This document shows positions 7,565 through 15,401 of a stretch of DNA of 64,000 bases, one piece after another. Location of the stretch: the NCBI RefSeq assembly GCF_004402215.1, contig NZ_SOEZ01000079.1, positions 62,001-126,000 on the forward strand, in the 5' to 3' direction. Under the pieces are notes generated by a model. The model was given only the letters and a program-made list of their open reading frames with translations. It ran no database searches and was not told the origin of the DNA. The position numbers were made by a program, and so were the translations under genes. The DNA is from Cryobacterium tagatosivorans. GTDB lineage: Bacteria; Actinomycetota; Actinomycetes; Actinomycetales; Microbacteriaceae. Numbering within the stretch: the first letter of the stretch is position 1; every line of letters begins with the position of its first letter.

Positions 7565-8262
7565 GCGGTCGGCCCGGCCTCGAGCGCGGTTACGCGCCTG
7601 TTGATCTGCTGCAGGAGCGGGATGATTCCGACTGCAAGGCGCTCATAGGCGATGCCGAACGGGGCACCTTCGCTGTCGTAGTTGACGAATGCTCCGAGGC
7701 CGGCTGCATGGAACTGTTCAGCGATGCCGCCGATGATGTACGGGGCGTTGTCGCCGTGCAGGTCGGTTTCTGCTGTGTAGCGGAAGTCGACAATTTCGGC
7801 GTCGAGGATGCTGTGTGGGTCGAATACCGTTGGGCGGATGTCTTGCTTGAAGCGAGCCGATGAGGGGACGTGACCAATGCGCCCGTCGTCGGTGGTGGCG
7901 TACGTGGCGAAGTAGTTTGACGTGAGGACTGTGACCGGCACGCTTGGCACCCGGAGCGCACCGTCCACCGTGAGATCGCCGCCGACTGTTACGTCTGTGC
8001 CGAAGTGCCCAAAGCCGGTTGCGGTCACGTTGCCCGTATTTACGGCCGTGGACATTGCGGAATCGACCTGGGCTTGTAGGTCGTTGAGCAGCCCTGCCAG
8101 TTGTTCCTGCTGGGTGGTGAGCGCGTCCACGGTCGTCTGAAACGATTTGGCGATGGAGGGGCCGAGTTCGGTCACGAACCGCTCGAGGTCGCGCATCTTT
8201 CGCAGCTGCGTGTCTTCGCTTGCGGGCATCCGTGAGCCGATTGAACCTGGCTGAAATGACAT
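7561..8262 (-). CDS. Tail-fibre-like protein with C-terminal S74 autocleaving chaperone domain
   Basis: A 233-residue protein. Residues 20-75 form a coiled-coil-like helix. A short beta-helical stretch follows (VTATGFGHFGTDVTVGGDLT). The last 100 residues match an intramolecular chaperone (peptidase S74) domain: SSARFKQDIRP carries the Ser..Lys pair used for self-cleavage, followed by VDFRYTAETD, IIGGIAEQ and YERLAVGIIPLLQQINRRV. Such domains trimerise and then cut themselves off phage tail fibres and spikes. There is no other tail gene in the element, so this would have to decorate a helper's particles. An RBS (CGGAGT) lies inside the upstream 23-codon ORF. Confidence 0.75.
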   Translation of the reverse strand: MSFQPGSIGSRMPASEDTQLRKMRDLERFVTELGPSIAKSFQTTVDALTTQQEQLAGLLNDLQAQVDSAMSTAVNTGNVTATGFGHFGTDVTVGGDLTVDGALRVPSVPVTVLTSNYFATYATTDDGRIGHVPSSARFKQDIRPTVFDPHSILDAEIVDFRYTAETDLHGDNAPYIIGGIAEQFHAAGLGAFVNYDSEGAPFGIAYERLAVGIIPLLQQINRRVTALEAGPTA

Positions 8263-8265
8263 GTG

Positions 8266-8337
8266 TTACTCCGTTTCGATCTTGGTTGGTGGGGTGGATG
8301 TTGCTTGCGTCGTGCGTAGTGCGCTGATCGCGGTCAT
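8266..8337 (-). CDS. Possible 23-codon coupled micro-ORF
   Basis: An ATG at 8337 overlaps the stop of the ATPase gene (ATGA) and encodes MTAISALRTTQATSTPPTKI plus three residues before TAA at 8266. Its last codons contain the RBS of the S74 gene. It may be a relay peptide keeping ribosomes on the operon; no independent evidence of function. Confidence 0.3.
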   Translation of the reverse strand: MTAISALRTTQATSTPPTKIETE

Positions 8338-9809
8338 GCTGCGGCCCGTGCGTCGGTGTGTGCGGCGTCGGTCTTGCCGCAAATGCCGATCGCTTTGGAC
8401 TGCGGGGCGAACAGGGGAGCGGCGCAAACGCGGCAGGCAGGCTGCCCGGTTTCGGTGCCAGATTTTGCAGTAGGTACCCGTAAGCCTCCGTGCCCCTTAT
8501 CTAGGGGTTGGGTAGGTACTGCAGTTTCTGGCACCGAATTTTCGGGGTGCTGTGTGGGGGGTGCAGAATCTGGCACCGCTTTTTTGGGGTCGAGGGCGTC
8601 CGGTTCAATGTCGTCCCTGAGCGTGTATCGCCAGATCGTCACGTCTCGCCCAGCGTTGTTCCCTTCGCTCTCATCAACTGAAAGAACGTTGAGCATGTGG
8701 AGTGCCTGCAATTCGCGGTCAACGGTCGCCCTCGGCATCCCCAAACGCTTGCGAACATCCGAGGTCGAGCTGTCAGGGTTCGCTGAAACGTCATCGATGA
8801 TGCGCAGCCGAATAGGTGGCATCGAGTCGCGGGCGCATCTGATGGCCAATCTCAGGGCCGCGGTGCGGTCGATGCCGATAGCCACGGACCCGCGCACGAT
8901 CTGCGTGAGCTGTTTGGCGAACCTGGTGGGCATCTCCGGCGCGTGCGCGTCGATCACGTCGCCCCGGTAGTCACGTTCTACGGCGGTGCGTGCCAGCGTC
9001 ACGAGGTCGGCCGCTGCGAGCAGCGCGTCTGTTTCGGCATCCGTGACGGCGATCCCCGCGGTGTTGATTGTGCCCATGAGGGTCGCGACGGACTCGGTGA
9101 GTTCAGAGCGCATCTGCTCTTCGTGCCCGGTGTTTCCGATAGCTTGCCGTCCGGCTGAACGTCGCCCGGTCGTCGAGTCCATCCGCACGAGCACGAATCT
9201 GTCGCCCATCGAGGCGATGACCGCGTGAGCCTTGTCCCAGGCTGTCGTTACTGCCCCGATGATGACGAGTCGCCCCGACCATTCGAGCGTTTGCCCGCCG
9301 TCCGTCCCGACGTTTCTTGACCACACTCCGTCGTAGACCTCGCGCATCGCACCGAGCACGCTTGCCCGCTGGTCGCCCGACATCGAGAGGATGCTTGTCA
9401 CGTCCTTGATGACGATAATTCCCCGGTCGCCCATCTTCCGCAGGAGCCCGCCCGTAGCGTCCTCCGATCGCTCTTTGCGGGAGGTGCCAGAGAGCAGCGC
9501 TCCCTCCGATGCGATGGTGGAAACGATGGTGGCCCCGATGGCGGCGAGCGATCCGACCGTCTCCGTCTTTGCGTTGCCCGATCCTGAGATGACGAGCAGC
9601 CATACAGGGTCGCCGTCGAGTTGTTCGCATGCCGCCGTTGCTAGTACCGCGTCGAGTGCGTCCGTGTCGTATGCGTCACCGAGCCAGCGCTTGAATGCCG
9701 CGTGCGCGTTCTCTAGCGCGACTGCGGGCGCTTGCTGGTTGGCGTCCTGCCGTGCCTTCACGGTGGCTTGTGCGGCGTCTGAGCCTGGTTCTACGGTGGC
9801 CCACGTCAT
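8334..9809 (-). CDS. AAA-type ATPase, probable replication helicase of the element
   Basis: A 491-residue protein. A P-loop-like region is at about residues 73-82 (VISGSGNAKTET): the usual glycine before the lysine is Ala and the first P-loop glycine is Ser, so this is a variant Walker A. A hydrophobic strand ending in Asp (GIIVIKDVTS, about 132-141) fits Walker B. A winged-helix-like part is seen near SDVRKRLGMPRATVDRELQA, and a Cys-x2-Cys ... Cys ... His zinc-type cluster lies near the C-terminus (CRVCAAPLF, GICGKTDAAH). This architecture is common in actinophage and plasmid replication proteins. It is the largest gene of the early-type operon and sits close to the DnaA boxes. Confidence 0.7.
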   Translation of the reverse strand: MTWATVEPGSDAAQATVKARQDANQQAPAVALENAHAAFKRWLGDAYDTDALDAVLATAACEQLDGDPVWLLVISGSGNAKTETVGSLAAIGATIVSTIASEGALLSGTSRKERSEDATGGLLRKMGDRGIIVIKDVTSILSMSGDQRASVLGAMREVYDGVWSRNVGTDGGQTLEWSGRLVIIGAVTTAWDKAHAVIASMGDRFVLVRMDSTTGRRSAGRQAIGNTGHEEQMRSELTESVATLMGTINTAGIAVTDAETDALLAAADLVTLARTAVERDYRGDVIDAHAPEMPTRFAKQLTQIVRGSVAIGIDRTAALRLAIRCARDSMPPIRLRIIDDVSANPDSSTSDVRKRLGMPRATVDRELQALHMLNVLSVDESEGNNAGRDVTIWRYTLRDDIEPDALDPKKAVPDSAPPTQHPENSVPETAVPTQPLDKGHGGLRVPTAKSGTETGQPACRVCAAPLFAPQSKAIGICGKTDAAHTDARAAA

Positions 9810-10111
9810 TCGGCACCCCCGTTGTAGATCGCTCGCCGTGTTGCATCCAGCTCGACGTGCGATGGGCCGATGATGATTGGCTGCCGGGGGTTGAATGCGG
9901 CGTTGTAAAACCTGTCGCGGTCAGCGGCGCATTGCTGCAGCTCGTGCGCCATGACAGCCATGCCGTCCGTGTGCCCGATGGAGTAAAAGCCCATGAGTGC
10001 CGGCGTGAGATCCTCGAGGCGGATCTCGCCAGACTTGAGCCGCCATAGAGCCGAATCAAGTGCCTTCTCGACTGTTGCGCCGACTTTGTGTGTGTCATGC
10101 GTTGCGCTCAA
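9806..10111 (-). CDS. Hypothetical phage protein, 101 aa
   Basis: A 101-residue soluble protein started at TTG (10111), overlapping the stop of the 43-codon ORF upstream and ending in an ATGA overlap with the ATPase gene. The N-terminal half is helical (VEKALDSALWRLKSGEIRLE); the rest contains HTDGMAVMAHELQQCAADRDR. No motif is recognised. Being coupled directly before the ATPase, it may act with it in replication, which is inference from position only. Confidence 0.55.
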   Translation of the reverse strand: MSATHDTHKVGATVEKALDSALWRLKSGEIRLEDLTPALMGFYSIGHTDGMAVMAHELQQCAADRDRFYNAAFNPRQPIIIGPSHVELDATRRAIYNGGAE

Positions 10112-10239
10112 TCAGATGCACCCCCAACAGTCGCGGGGGAGAATCCGGCAAACGCGGCCGTGATCGTTTCGCGCTGTTCCGGGGTTAGCGGGTGAGCAGA
10201 GGCGACGATACGGCTGATGTATTCCTGAGCGGCGCTCAC
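10108..10239 (-). CDS. Small coupled protein, 43 aa
   Basis: A 43-codon ORF with GTG start at 10239 overlapping the stop of the HTH gene (GTGA). It ends with TGA overlapping the TTG of the next gene. The product, MSAAQEYISRIVASAHPLTP then EQRETITAAF..., is a plausible small helical protein. Tight overlap at both ends is the main evidence. Confidence 0.5.
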   Translation of the reverse strand: MSAAQEYISRIVASAHPLTPEQRETITAAFAGFSPATVGGASD

Positions 10240-10466
10240 AGGGCATCGCTGGCGAGCGGGCGACCAGCGGAGTTGAGGCTGGTGAGGTTGACCCGTATGA
10301 GTCGCGGGCCGAACCGTTCAGCCTGCACGAGTCCCTGGGTGATGTATCGGCGCATCGTCTGCACACTGACAAATCGCAGGGCTGCTGCTTCCTGGATGGT
10401 GCCCCATTCGACAGGGGGCGAGACTTCCTGAGTGCTGCTCGATCGGCGGTATGTAGAGTGGTCCAC
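10236..10466 (-). CDS. AlpA/excisionase-like helix-turn-helix protein
   Basis: A 76-residue protein from the GTG at 10466, chosen because AAAGGA sits 8 bases upstream; longer in-frame extensions back to 10709 run through the origin-like region and look non-coding. The core WGTIQEAAALRFVSVQTMRRYITQGLV is a MerR/excisionase-type winged HTH in which the second helix reads the DNA and AERFGPRLIRV forms the wing. In integrative elements such proteins steer excision or switch on the replication operon. It is the first gene of the leftward ATPase-S74-TerS operon, fitting either role. The serine integrase would need a recombination directionality factor and this is a candidate. Confidence 0.72.
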   Translation of the reverse strand: MDHSTYRRSSSTQEVSPPVEWGTIQEAAALRFVSVQTMRRYITQGLVQAERFGPRLIRVNLTSLNSAGRPLASDAL

Positions 10467-10498
10467 TAGATCGTCCTTTCGCGAGGTTTCGGTCAAAG

Positions 10499-10529
10499 CG
10501 TGGGGCTCGAGGTAGGACTCGGCCCCACG
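10499..10529 (-). promoter_or_regulatory. 5'-UTR hairpin upstream of the HTH gene
   Basis: A perfect 8-bp stem (CGTGGGGC at 10499-10506 and GCCCCACG at 10522-10529) with a 15-nt loop lies about 35 bases before the HTH start on the transcribed strand. It has only a weak T-run after it, so an attenuator, operator or RNA stabiliser are all possible. Confidence 0.4.
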
Positions 10530-10636
10530 CGTCTTTGTGTCGGTGGCTTTGATTGGTACTTGTGAGTTATGAAGTATTTCTCCTGACCACAAGTGCTTAA
10601 TTTGAGGTTGACGCATGCCGTGATAGAACGCAAACA

Positions 10637-10693
10637 CGCCTGTGGATAAGGCTGTCGAAACTCGACGTCGTAGGTATGTTCGCCTGTGGATAA
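10637..10693. repeat. Two 13-bp direct repeats, each holding a perfect DnaA box
   Basis: CGCCTGTGGATAA occurs at 10637-10649 and 10681-10693, 44 bases apart. Each contains TGTGGATAA, the exact complement of the DnaA box TTATCCACA. AT-rich DNA follows on the right. The placement between the regulator and the replication operon fits a replication origin of the element. Confidence 0.6.
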
Positions 10694-10868
10694 CCGCTTT
10701 TCTTCGCACATCTCCAAATTATTTCTAGGATTGTGGCGTGACGGTGGAGCGCGGAAAGACGCCGAAGTGTGGCCCCAAATGGGGGTCAATGAGTTACTAA
10801 CAGCGTGGGACCAAAGGTTTTTTGTGCCCTTTGGGTAAATCGCCCCATAACGGCAGTATCGCGGACAC

Positions 10869-10919
10869 GAAAACGCCCCCGGCGTCTGAATCTCAGACAC
10901 ACGGGGGACGCGATTTTTT
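10869..10919. terminator. Bidirectional rho-independent terminator
   Basis: A GC-rich nested hairpin (CCCCC at 10876-10880 with GGGGG at 10903-10907, inner GTCTGA with TCAGAC) is flanked by AAAA on the left (10869-10873) and a run of six T on the right (10914-10919). It can therefore stop transcription in both directions: downstream of tRNA-Arg leftward and out of the origin region rightward. Confidence 0.7.
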
Positions 10920-10920
10920 G

Positions 10921-10993
10921 TCTCGATGGGAGGACTCGAACCTCCGGCATGACGGGTAGAAACCGCCTGCTCTGTCCACTGAGCTACATCGAG
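10921..10993 (-). tRNA. tRNA-Arg (anticodon UCU), element-borne
   Basis: A complete cloverleaf can be drawn on the minus strand: acceptor CTCGATG/CATCGAG (7 bp), D-stem GCTC/GAGC, anticodon stem GGCGG/CCGTC with loop TTTCTAC (anticodon TCT), T-arm GGAGG TTCGAGT CCTCC. CCA is not encoded (the strand reads ACAA after the acceptor stem), unlike the two chromosomal tRNAs in this window. It would read AGA codons, which are rare in high-GC hosts. It sits between the regulator and the terminator. Confidence 0.93.
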
Positions 10994-10997
10994 GGGT

Positions 10998-11025
10998 GCC
11001 CCGGCCCACTTTCGCAGGCCGGGGC
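10998..11025 (-). terminator. Hairpin between the Cro/C1-like gene and tRNA-Arg
   Basis: A perfect 9-bp stem (GCCCCGGCC at 10998-11006, GGCCGGGGC at 11017-11025) with a 10-nt loop follows the regulator gene. No U-tract; it may also act as a processing signal for the tRNA that begins 5 bases later. Confidence 0.5.
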
Positions 11026-11040
11026 GTTGTCGAGCTTGGG

Positions 11041-11277
11041 TTAGGCGGCTACCGGCGCGGCCGGCTCGCTGAACAGGACGGCGAACGGGATGTTCAGATG
11101 CTCGGCGATCTTCATAACGTTGGAGACCTTGAAATCAGACAGGCCGGCGAGGTGGCGGCGCAAGGTTGTGCGCGGGATGCCTGTTGCCTTGGCAAGAGGG
11201 AGCAATGCAACCCCTGCGGACAACCTGGCGGCTTCCATCCTGCGGGCGACTGTTGCCGAGGCAGCGGAGGCGGCCAT
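11041..11277 (-). CDS. Cro/C1-type HTH regulator
   Basis: A 78-residue protein from the ATG at 11277, which overlaps the stop of the upstream gene (TGATG); the longer frame to 11337 has no similarity. LPLAKATGIPRTTLRRHLAGLSDFKVSNVMKIAEHLNIP is an XRE helix-turn-helix, with GIPRTTLRRHL as the recognition helix region. The protein is nearly all DNA-binding domain with no oligomerisation or protease domain, so it may be a Cro-like repressor or an activator. It is cotranscribed behind the integrase and a hypothetical gene and probably controls the leftward operon beyond the tRNA. Confidence 0.75.
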   Translation of the reverse strand: MAASAASATVARRMEAARLSAGVALLPLAKATGIPRTTLRRHLAGLSDFKVSNVMKIAEHLNIPFAVLFSEPAAPVAA

Positions 11278-11666
11278 CAGAGCGCCGCCCCTTCGGTGGT
11301 GAGCGCGTCCATGCGGTCGGCCATGCTGCGGAGCCATGCGGGGAATGCTTCGTACTCCGTGGCGGCGGTTCTGAACTCATCGGCGGTCATGGTGCCGTCG
11401 CCCTCGAAGGCGATGTCGCCCTCGAATCGTCCGGAGCAGTCAGAGATGGAGGCTTTGACGATACCGCCGTCGAAGGTGGCGTTTACGGCTTCGTGCGACC
11501 AGTCAGCAACGGGGGCGTAGAACTCGTGGCCGTTGCCGGTGCAGTCGATGTACTTGCACGGGGTCTCCCGTGCCTGGATAGCAAGCCGCTCGTTTTCGGC
11601 GTCTGCGATTGCCCTGTCCACTTTTTCTGAGTCGGTCAGGGGCTTGTGGATTACGCTGGTGTTCAT
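11277..11666 (-). CDS. Hypothetical element protein, 129 aa
   Basis: A 129-residue acidic protein. The ATG at 11666 (MNTSVIHKPL) was chosen because AAAAGGAAT lies 7-9 bases upstream. It begins with a helical segment (DSEKVDRAIADAENERLAIQ), contains CKYIDCTGNGHEF with two cysteines that could bind a metal, then a beta-rich part (FDGGIVKASISDCSGRFEGD) and a helical end. I know no homologous family. It is coupled to the HTH regulator and follows the integrase. Confidence 0.55.
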   Translation of the reverse strand: MNTSVIHKPLTDSEKVDRAIADAENERLAIQARETPCKYIDCTGNGHEFYAPVADWSHEAVNATFDGGIVKASISDCSGRFEGDIAFEGDGTMTADEFRTAATEYEAFPAWLRSMADRMDALTTEGAAL

Positions 11667-11748
11667 ATCGATATTCCTTTTCATTGTGTATCGGTATTGC
11701 CCCCGAGCTTTTACGGGTTTCGGGGGCATCTTTCATAACTGCCAGCGA

Positions 11749-13149
11749 CTAGGGCGCGGCAGCTACATCTTGGGGTGAGTGCGTCAACTCGATCACTACA
11801 TCCTCGGGACGGAATGCGTTGTTACCTCCGCGTTTGGTCGGCATTATCGTCACAGTCATTAGGGCGCTCACGATACGGCGCTTGTGCTGAATTGAGAGAG
11901 TGCCACGCCAGAACGCTTCGACGCTCTCAGCGGTCACGAGATCCGACAGGATGGTGCCTCCCTCAATGGCCCCGAGCTGTGCCTGGAGAGCGTCGACGCG
12001 GGCCTGCAGCTTGATCTTCTGCTCTCGAACCGACGCGGCGCTGAGTGTGCCGTCGGCGTAGAGTTCGGCGAGCCCACCGATGAGCGCACGCACCTCCTGT
12101 GCCTCTTCAGCGAGCGCAGCAGCATCCCCGGTGGGGGTGAGCAGCGAAACCGCGTCAGGGCGGCGCAGGAGGGCCAGCACGACCCCCTCGACGAGCGCGT
12201 CGACGTTGGCCATGTTGCGGCGCGTGTCGAGCCCCCGGCATTGGTAGACGGGCGTGCGCTTCCCGCTCTTGAAGTCGCGTGTGACATCCATGAGCCCGCC
12301 GCACTTGCCGCAGCGATAGATGCCGCTGCCCAGGTACTTGATCTTCTTCGACCAGTCCTGCCGAACGCGGCGCGATGCTACGACCGTCTGGAAGCGGTCC
12401 CATGTTGGCCGGTCGATGATTGCGGGCCAGCTGCCCGCCTCGGTCACGACATCGCCTAGATATGTGCGGATGCCAGCTAGGGCAGGGTTGCTCGCGCGGT
12501 GGGTCAGGTTCTGGTAGCTGTAGGGCTTGCCGTTAGCCGCGACGATGCCGCGGGTCTTGTAGTCCTTGGCGATCGAGTACCACGATTCCCCGGCGATGAT
12601 CCTGTCGACGGCCTCCCGCAGAATCTCGGCCTCTGCCTCAACAATTCGCACCTCGCCGTCGACGCGCTCATATCCGAGCGGGCGCGTGGCAAATGACCAG
12701 ACACCCGCGTTAGCTCGCTGAACGTTCGCGGCAACCTGGCGAGCGCCCTTCTGCTCGACCTCGTAGCGGGCAGCAGCTCCGAGCATTTGCGCCATCATTC
12801 GCCCGGCAGGGTTGTTTAGGTCGAGGTCGCCAGCCTTGACCGTGAGGATCCGGAGGGCGTGCTTCTCTGCCAGCTCGACCAGCTCGACCAAATCACGCAC
12901 GCGGCGGTAGAGCCGGTCTGTGTGCCAAACGATGATCGTTGATACCTGCCCGCCCCTGATCGCGGTCAGCAGCTCTTGGAATGCGGGCCTGGTGCCCTTC
13001 GACGCTGACACGTCATTGTCGACAAACTCCCGCGAGACTGTGCGACCGTGGCGCTCGGCCAATGCGCGACACTCGGTCAGTTGCCGGCCAACGGCAGCCC
13101 CTTCGCCGTTACGGTCGAGGGATTGGCGGGCGTAGATAACAGTGGACAT
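11749..13149 (-). CDS. int: Large serine recombinase, element integrase
   Basis: This 466-residue protein performs site-specific integration. The N-terminal resolvase domain starts MSTVIYARQS, with the catalytic serine at residue 10 and the arginine-rich active site (WHTDRLYRRVRDL). The recombinase domain follows at about residues 170-270. A zinc ribbon (CGKCGGLMDV ... VYQCRG) then precedes a coiled-coil-bearing C-terminus. The size fits the shorter end of large serine integrases. Its start codon is only 30 bases from the attR core, as usual for these phages and islands. No internal stop or missing active-site residue is seen, so it is likely functional. Confidence 0.93.
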   Translation of the reverse strand: MSTVIYARQSLDRNGEGAAVGRQLTECRALAERHGRTVSREFVDNDVSASKGTRPAFQELLTAIRGGQVSTIIVWHTDRLYRRVRDLVELVELAEKHALRILTVKAGDLDLNNPAGRMMAQMLGAAARYEVEQKGARQVAANVQRANAGVWSFATRPLGYERVDGEVRIVEAEAEILREAVDRIIAGESWYSIAKDYKTRGIVAANGKPYSYQNLTHRASNPALAGIRTYLGDVVTEAGSWPAIIDRPTWDRFQTVVASRRVRQDWSKKIKYLGSGIYRCGKCGGLMDVTRDFKSGKRTPVYQCRGLDTRRNMANVDALVEGVVLALLRRPDAVSLLTPTGDAAALAEEAQEVRALIGGLAELYADGTLSAASVREQKIKLQARVDALQAQLGAIEGGTILSDLVTAESVEAFWRGTLSIQHKRRIVSALMTVTIMPTKRGGNNAFRPEDVVIELTHSPQDVAAAP

Positions 13150-13159
13150 ATCGACATAC

Positions 13160-13200
13160 TACTGAGGCAATTACCGCGGGACTGGCCATCACGTCGTTCC
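13160..13200. other. attR, right junction of the integrated element
   Basis: Element DNA ends ...CAATTACCGCG, then GG at 13179-13180, then chromosomal ACTGGCCATCACG, the continuation of ssb. The predicted attP flanks (TACCGCG before GG and CGCAATA after it) show partial dyad symmetry, as integrase sites do. Confidence 0.82.
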
Positions 13201-13580
13201 GGCTGGCATCCGGGCAGCGCAGGTTCGACCGCAAACGCAACGCCTGGGTGGATGCTGATCCGAACTGGTACACCGTGTCCTCCTTCCGGCAGCTGGCGCA
13301 CAACGTCGTGGCCTCGGTCCGGAAGGGACAGCACGTGATGGTGACCGGCAGGCTGCGTGTGCGCGACTGGGAGAACGCGGATCGCAACGGCACATCGGTC
13401 GAAATCGAGGCGGACGCGATCGGCCACGACCTCACCTGGTGCACGACGGCATACTCGCGCAGCGCGCCGGCGGCCCAGCCCGCGCCCAAGCCCGTGCCCC
13501 AGGACGACGCGGGAAGCGACCGGGGAGATGAGGCAATCTCCGACCCGGAGGCGCCGAGGCTCGCGACCCTGGAAGCGTGA
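13179..13580 (+). pseudogene. 3' fragment of the split ssb paralogue
   Basis: From 13179 the frame reads GLAITSFRLASGQRRFDRKR, then NAWVDADPNWYTVSSFRQLA and VTGRLRVRDWENADRNGTSV, a near-complete SSB OB-fold lacking its first 24 residues. The acidic tail is short and lacks the DDDxPF-type tip of the housekeeping SSB, as usual for a paralogue. Upstream in the element there is a stop at 13137 and no ATG, so in the integrated state translation could only begin at an internal GTG (13248) and would lose the first two strands. It lies directly before ettA. Confidence 0.9.
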
Positions 13581-13707
13581 GGTCCGGATGCTCGGGCCAC
13601 CGGCGGCCACCGGCGGGCACCGGCGGCGCCTGCGACGGCACGGTCGCGGACCTCCTCGGCACCGGCACGTGTCTCCTGGGCGGCACGCGGCAAATAGACT
13701 GGTGTAT

Positions 13708-15390
<1,683 letters not shown>

Positions 15391-15401
15391 GAGTCACGGG
15401 C

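Larger units (their letters stand above)
10467..10920. other. Non-coding control and origin-like region of the element
   Basis: About 450 bases with lower GC than the flanks and no convincing gene on either strand. From left to right it holds a hairpin (10499-10529), two 13-bp direct repeats containing DnaA boxes (10637-10693), AT-rich DNA (10708-10735) and a bidirectional terminator (10869-10919). The promoter for the leftward operon must lie here, but I cannot place its boxes with confidence. Confidence 0.6.
3831..13180. mobile_element. Serine-integrase phage-satellite-like element inserted in ssb
   Basis: A 9.35-kb insertion bounded by GG dinucleotides inside an ssb paralogue. Reading leftward from the right end: large serine recombinase, hypothetical gene, Cro/C1-like HTH, tRNA-Arg, terminator, a region with two DnaA boxes, HTH excisionase-like gene, small genes, AAA-type ATPase, S74 tail-fibre-like protein, small coupled ORFs, terminase small subunit and one more small gene. 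Two plus-strand cargo genes follow next to attL. No large terminase, portal, capsid, tape-measure or lysis gene is recognisable. Integrase, regulator, replication ATPase and TerS without TerL is the known layout of phage-inducible islands that borrow a helper's virions. A remnant prophage is the alternative, but the tight gene overlaps and intact integrase argue against decay. Confidence 0.85.

Noticed and set aside
10112-10372. 86-codon minus-strand frame in the element
   Set aside because: Composition is Arg/Ser/Cys-rich and it overlaps the HTH gene and the better-supported 43-codon coupled ORF in another frame.
10493-10900. 135-codon minus-strand frame through the origin-like region
   Set aside because: It runs through the terminator, both DnaA boxes and the hairpin, with no RBS and no protein-like pattern.
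10921-10993. tRNA-Arg as the integration site of the element
   Set aside because: The tRNA lies well inside the element and is not duplicated at the junctions; the att core is in ssb.
3831-13180. Insertion sequence or transposon
   Set aside because: No DDE transposase, no terminal inverted repeats and no target duplication beyond the 2-bp GG; the serine integrase and ssb restoration explain the borders.
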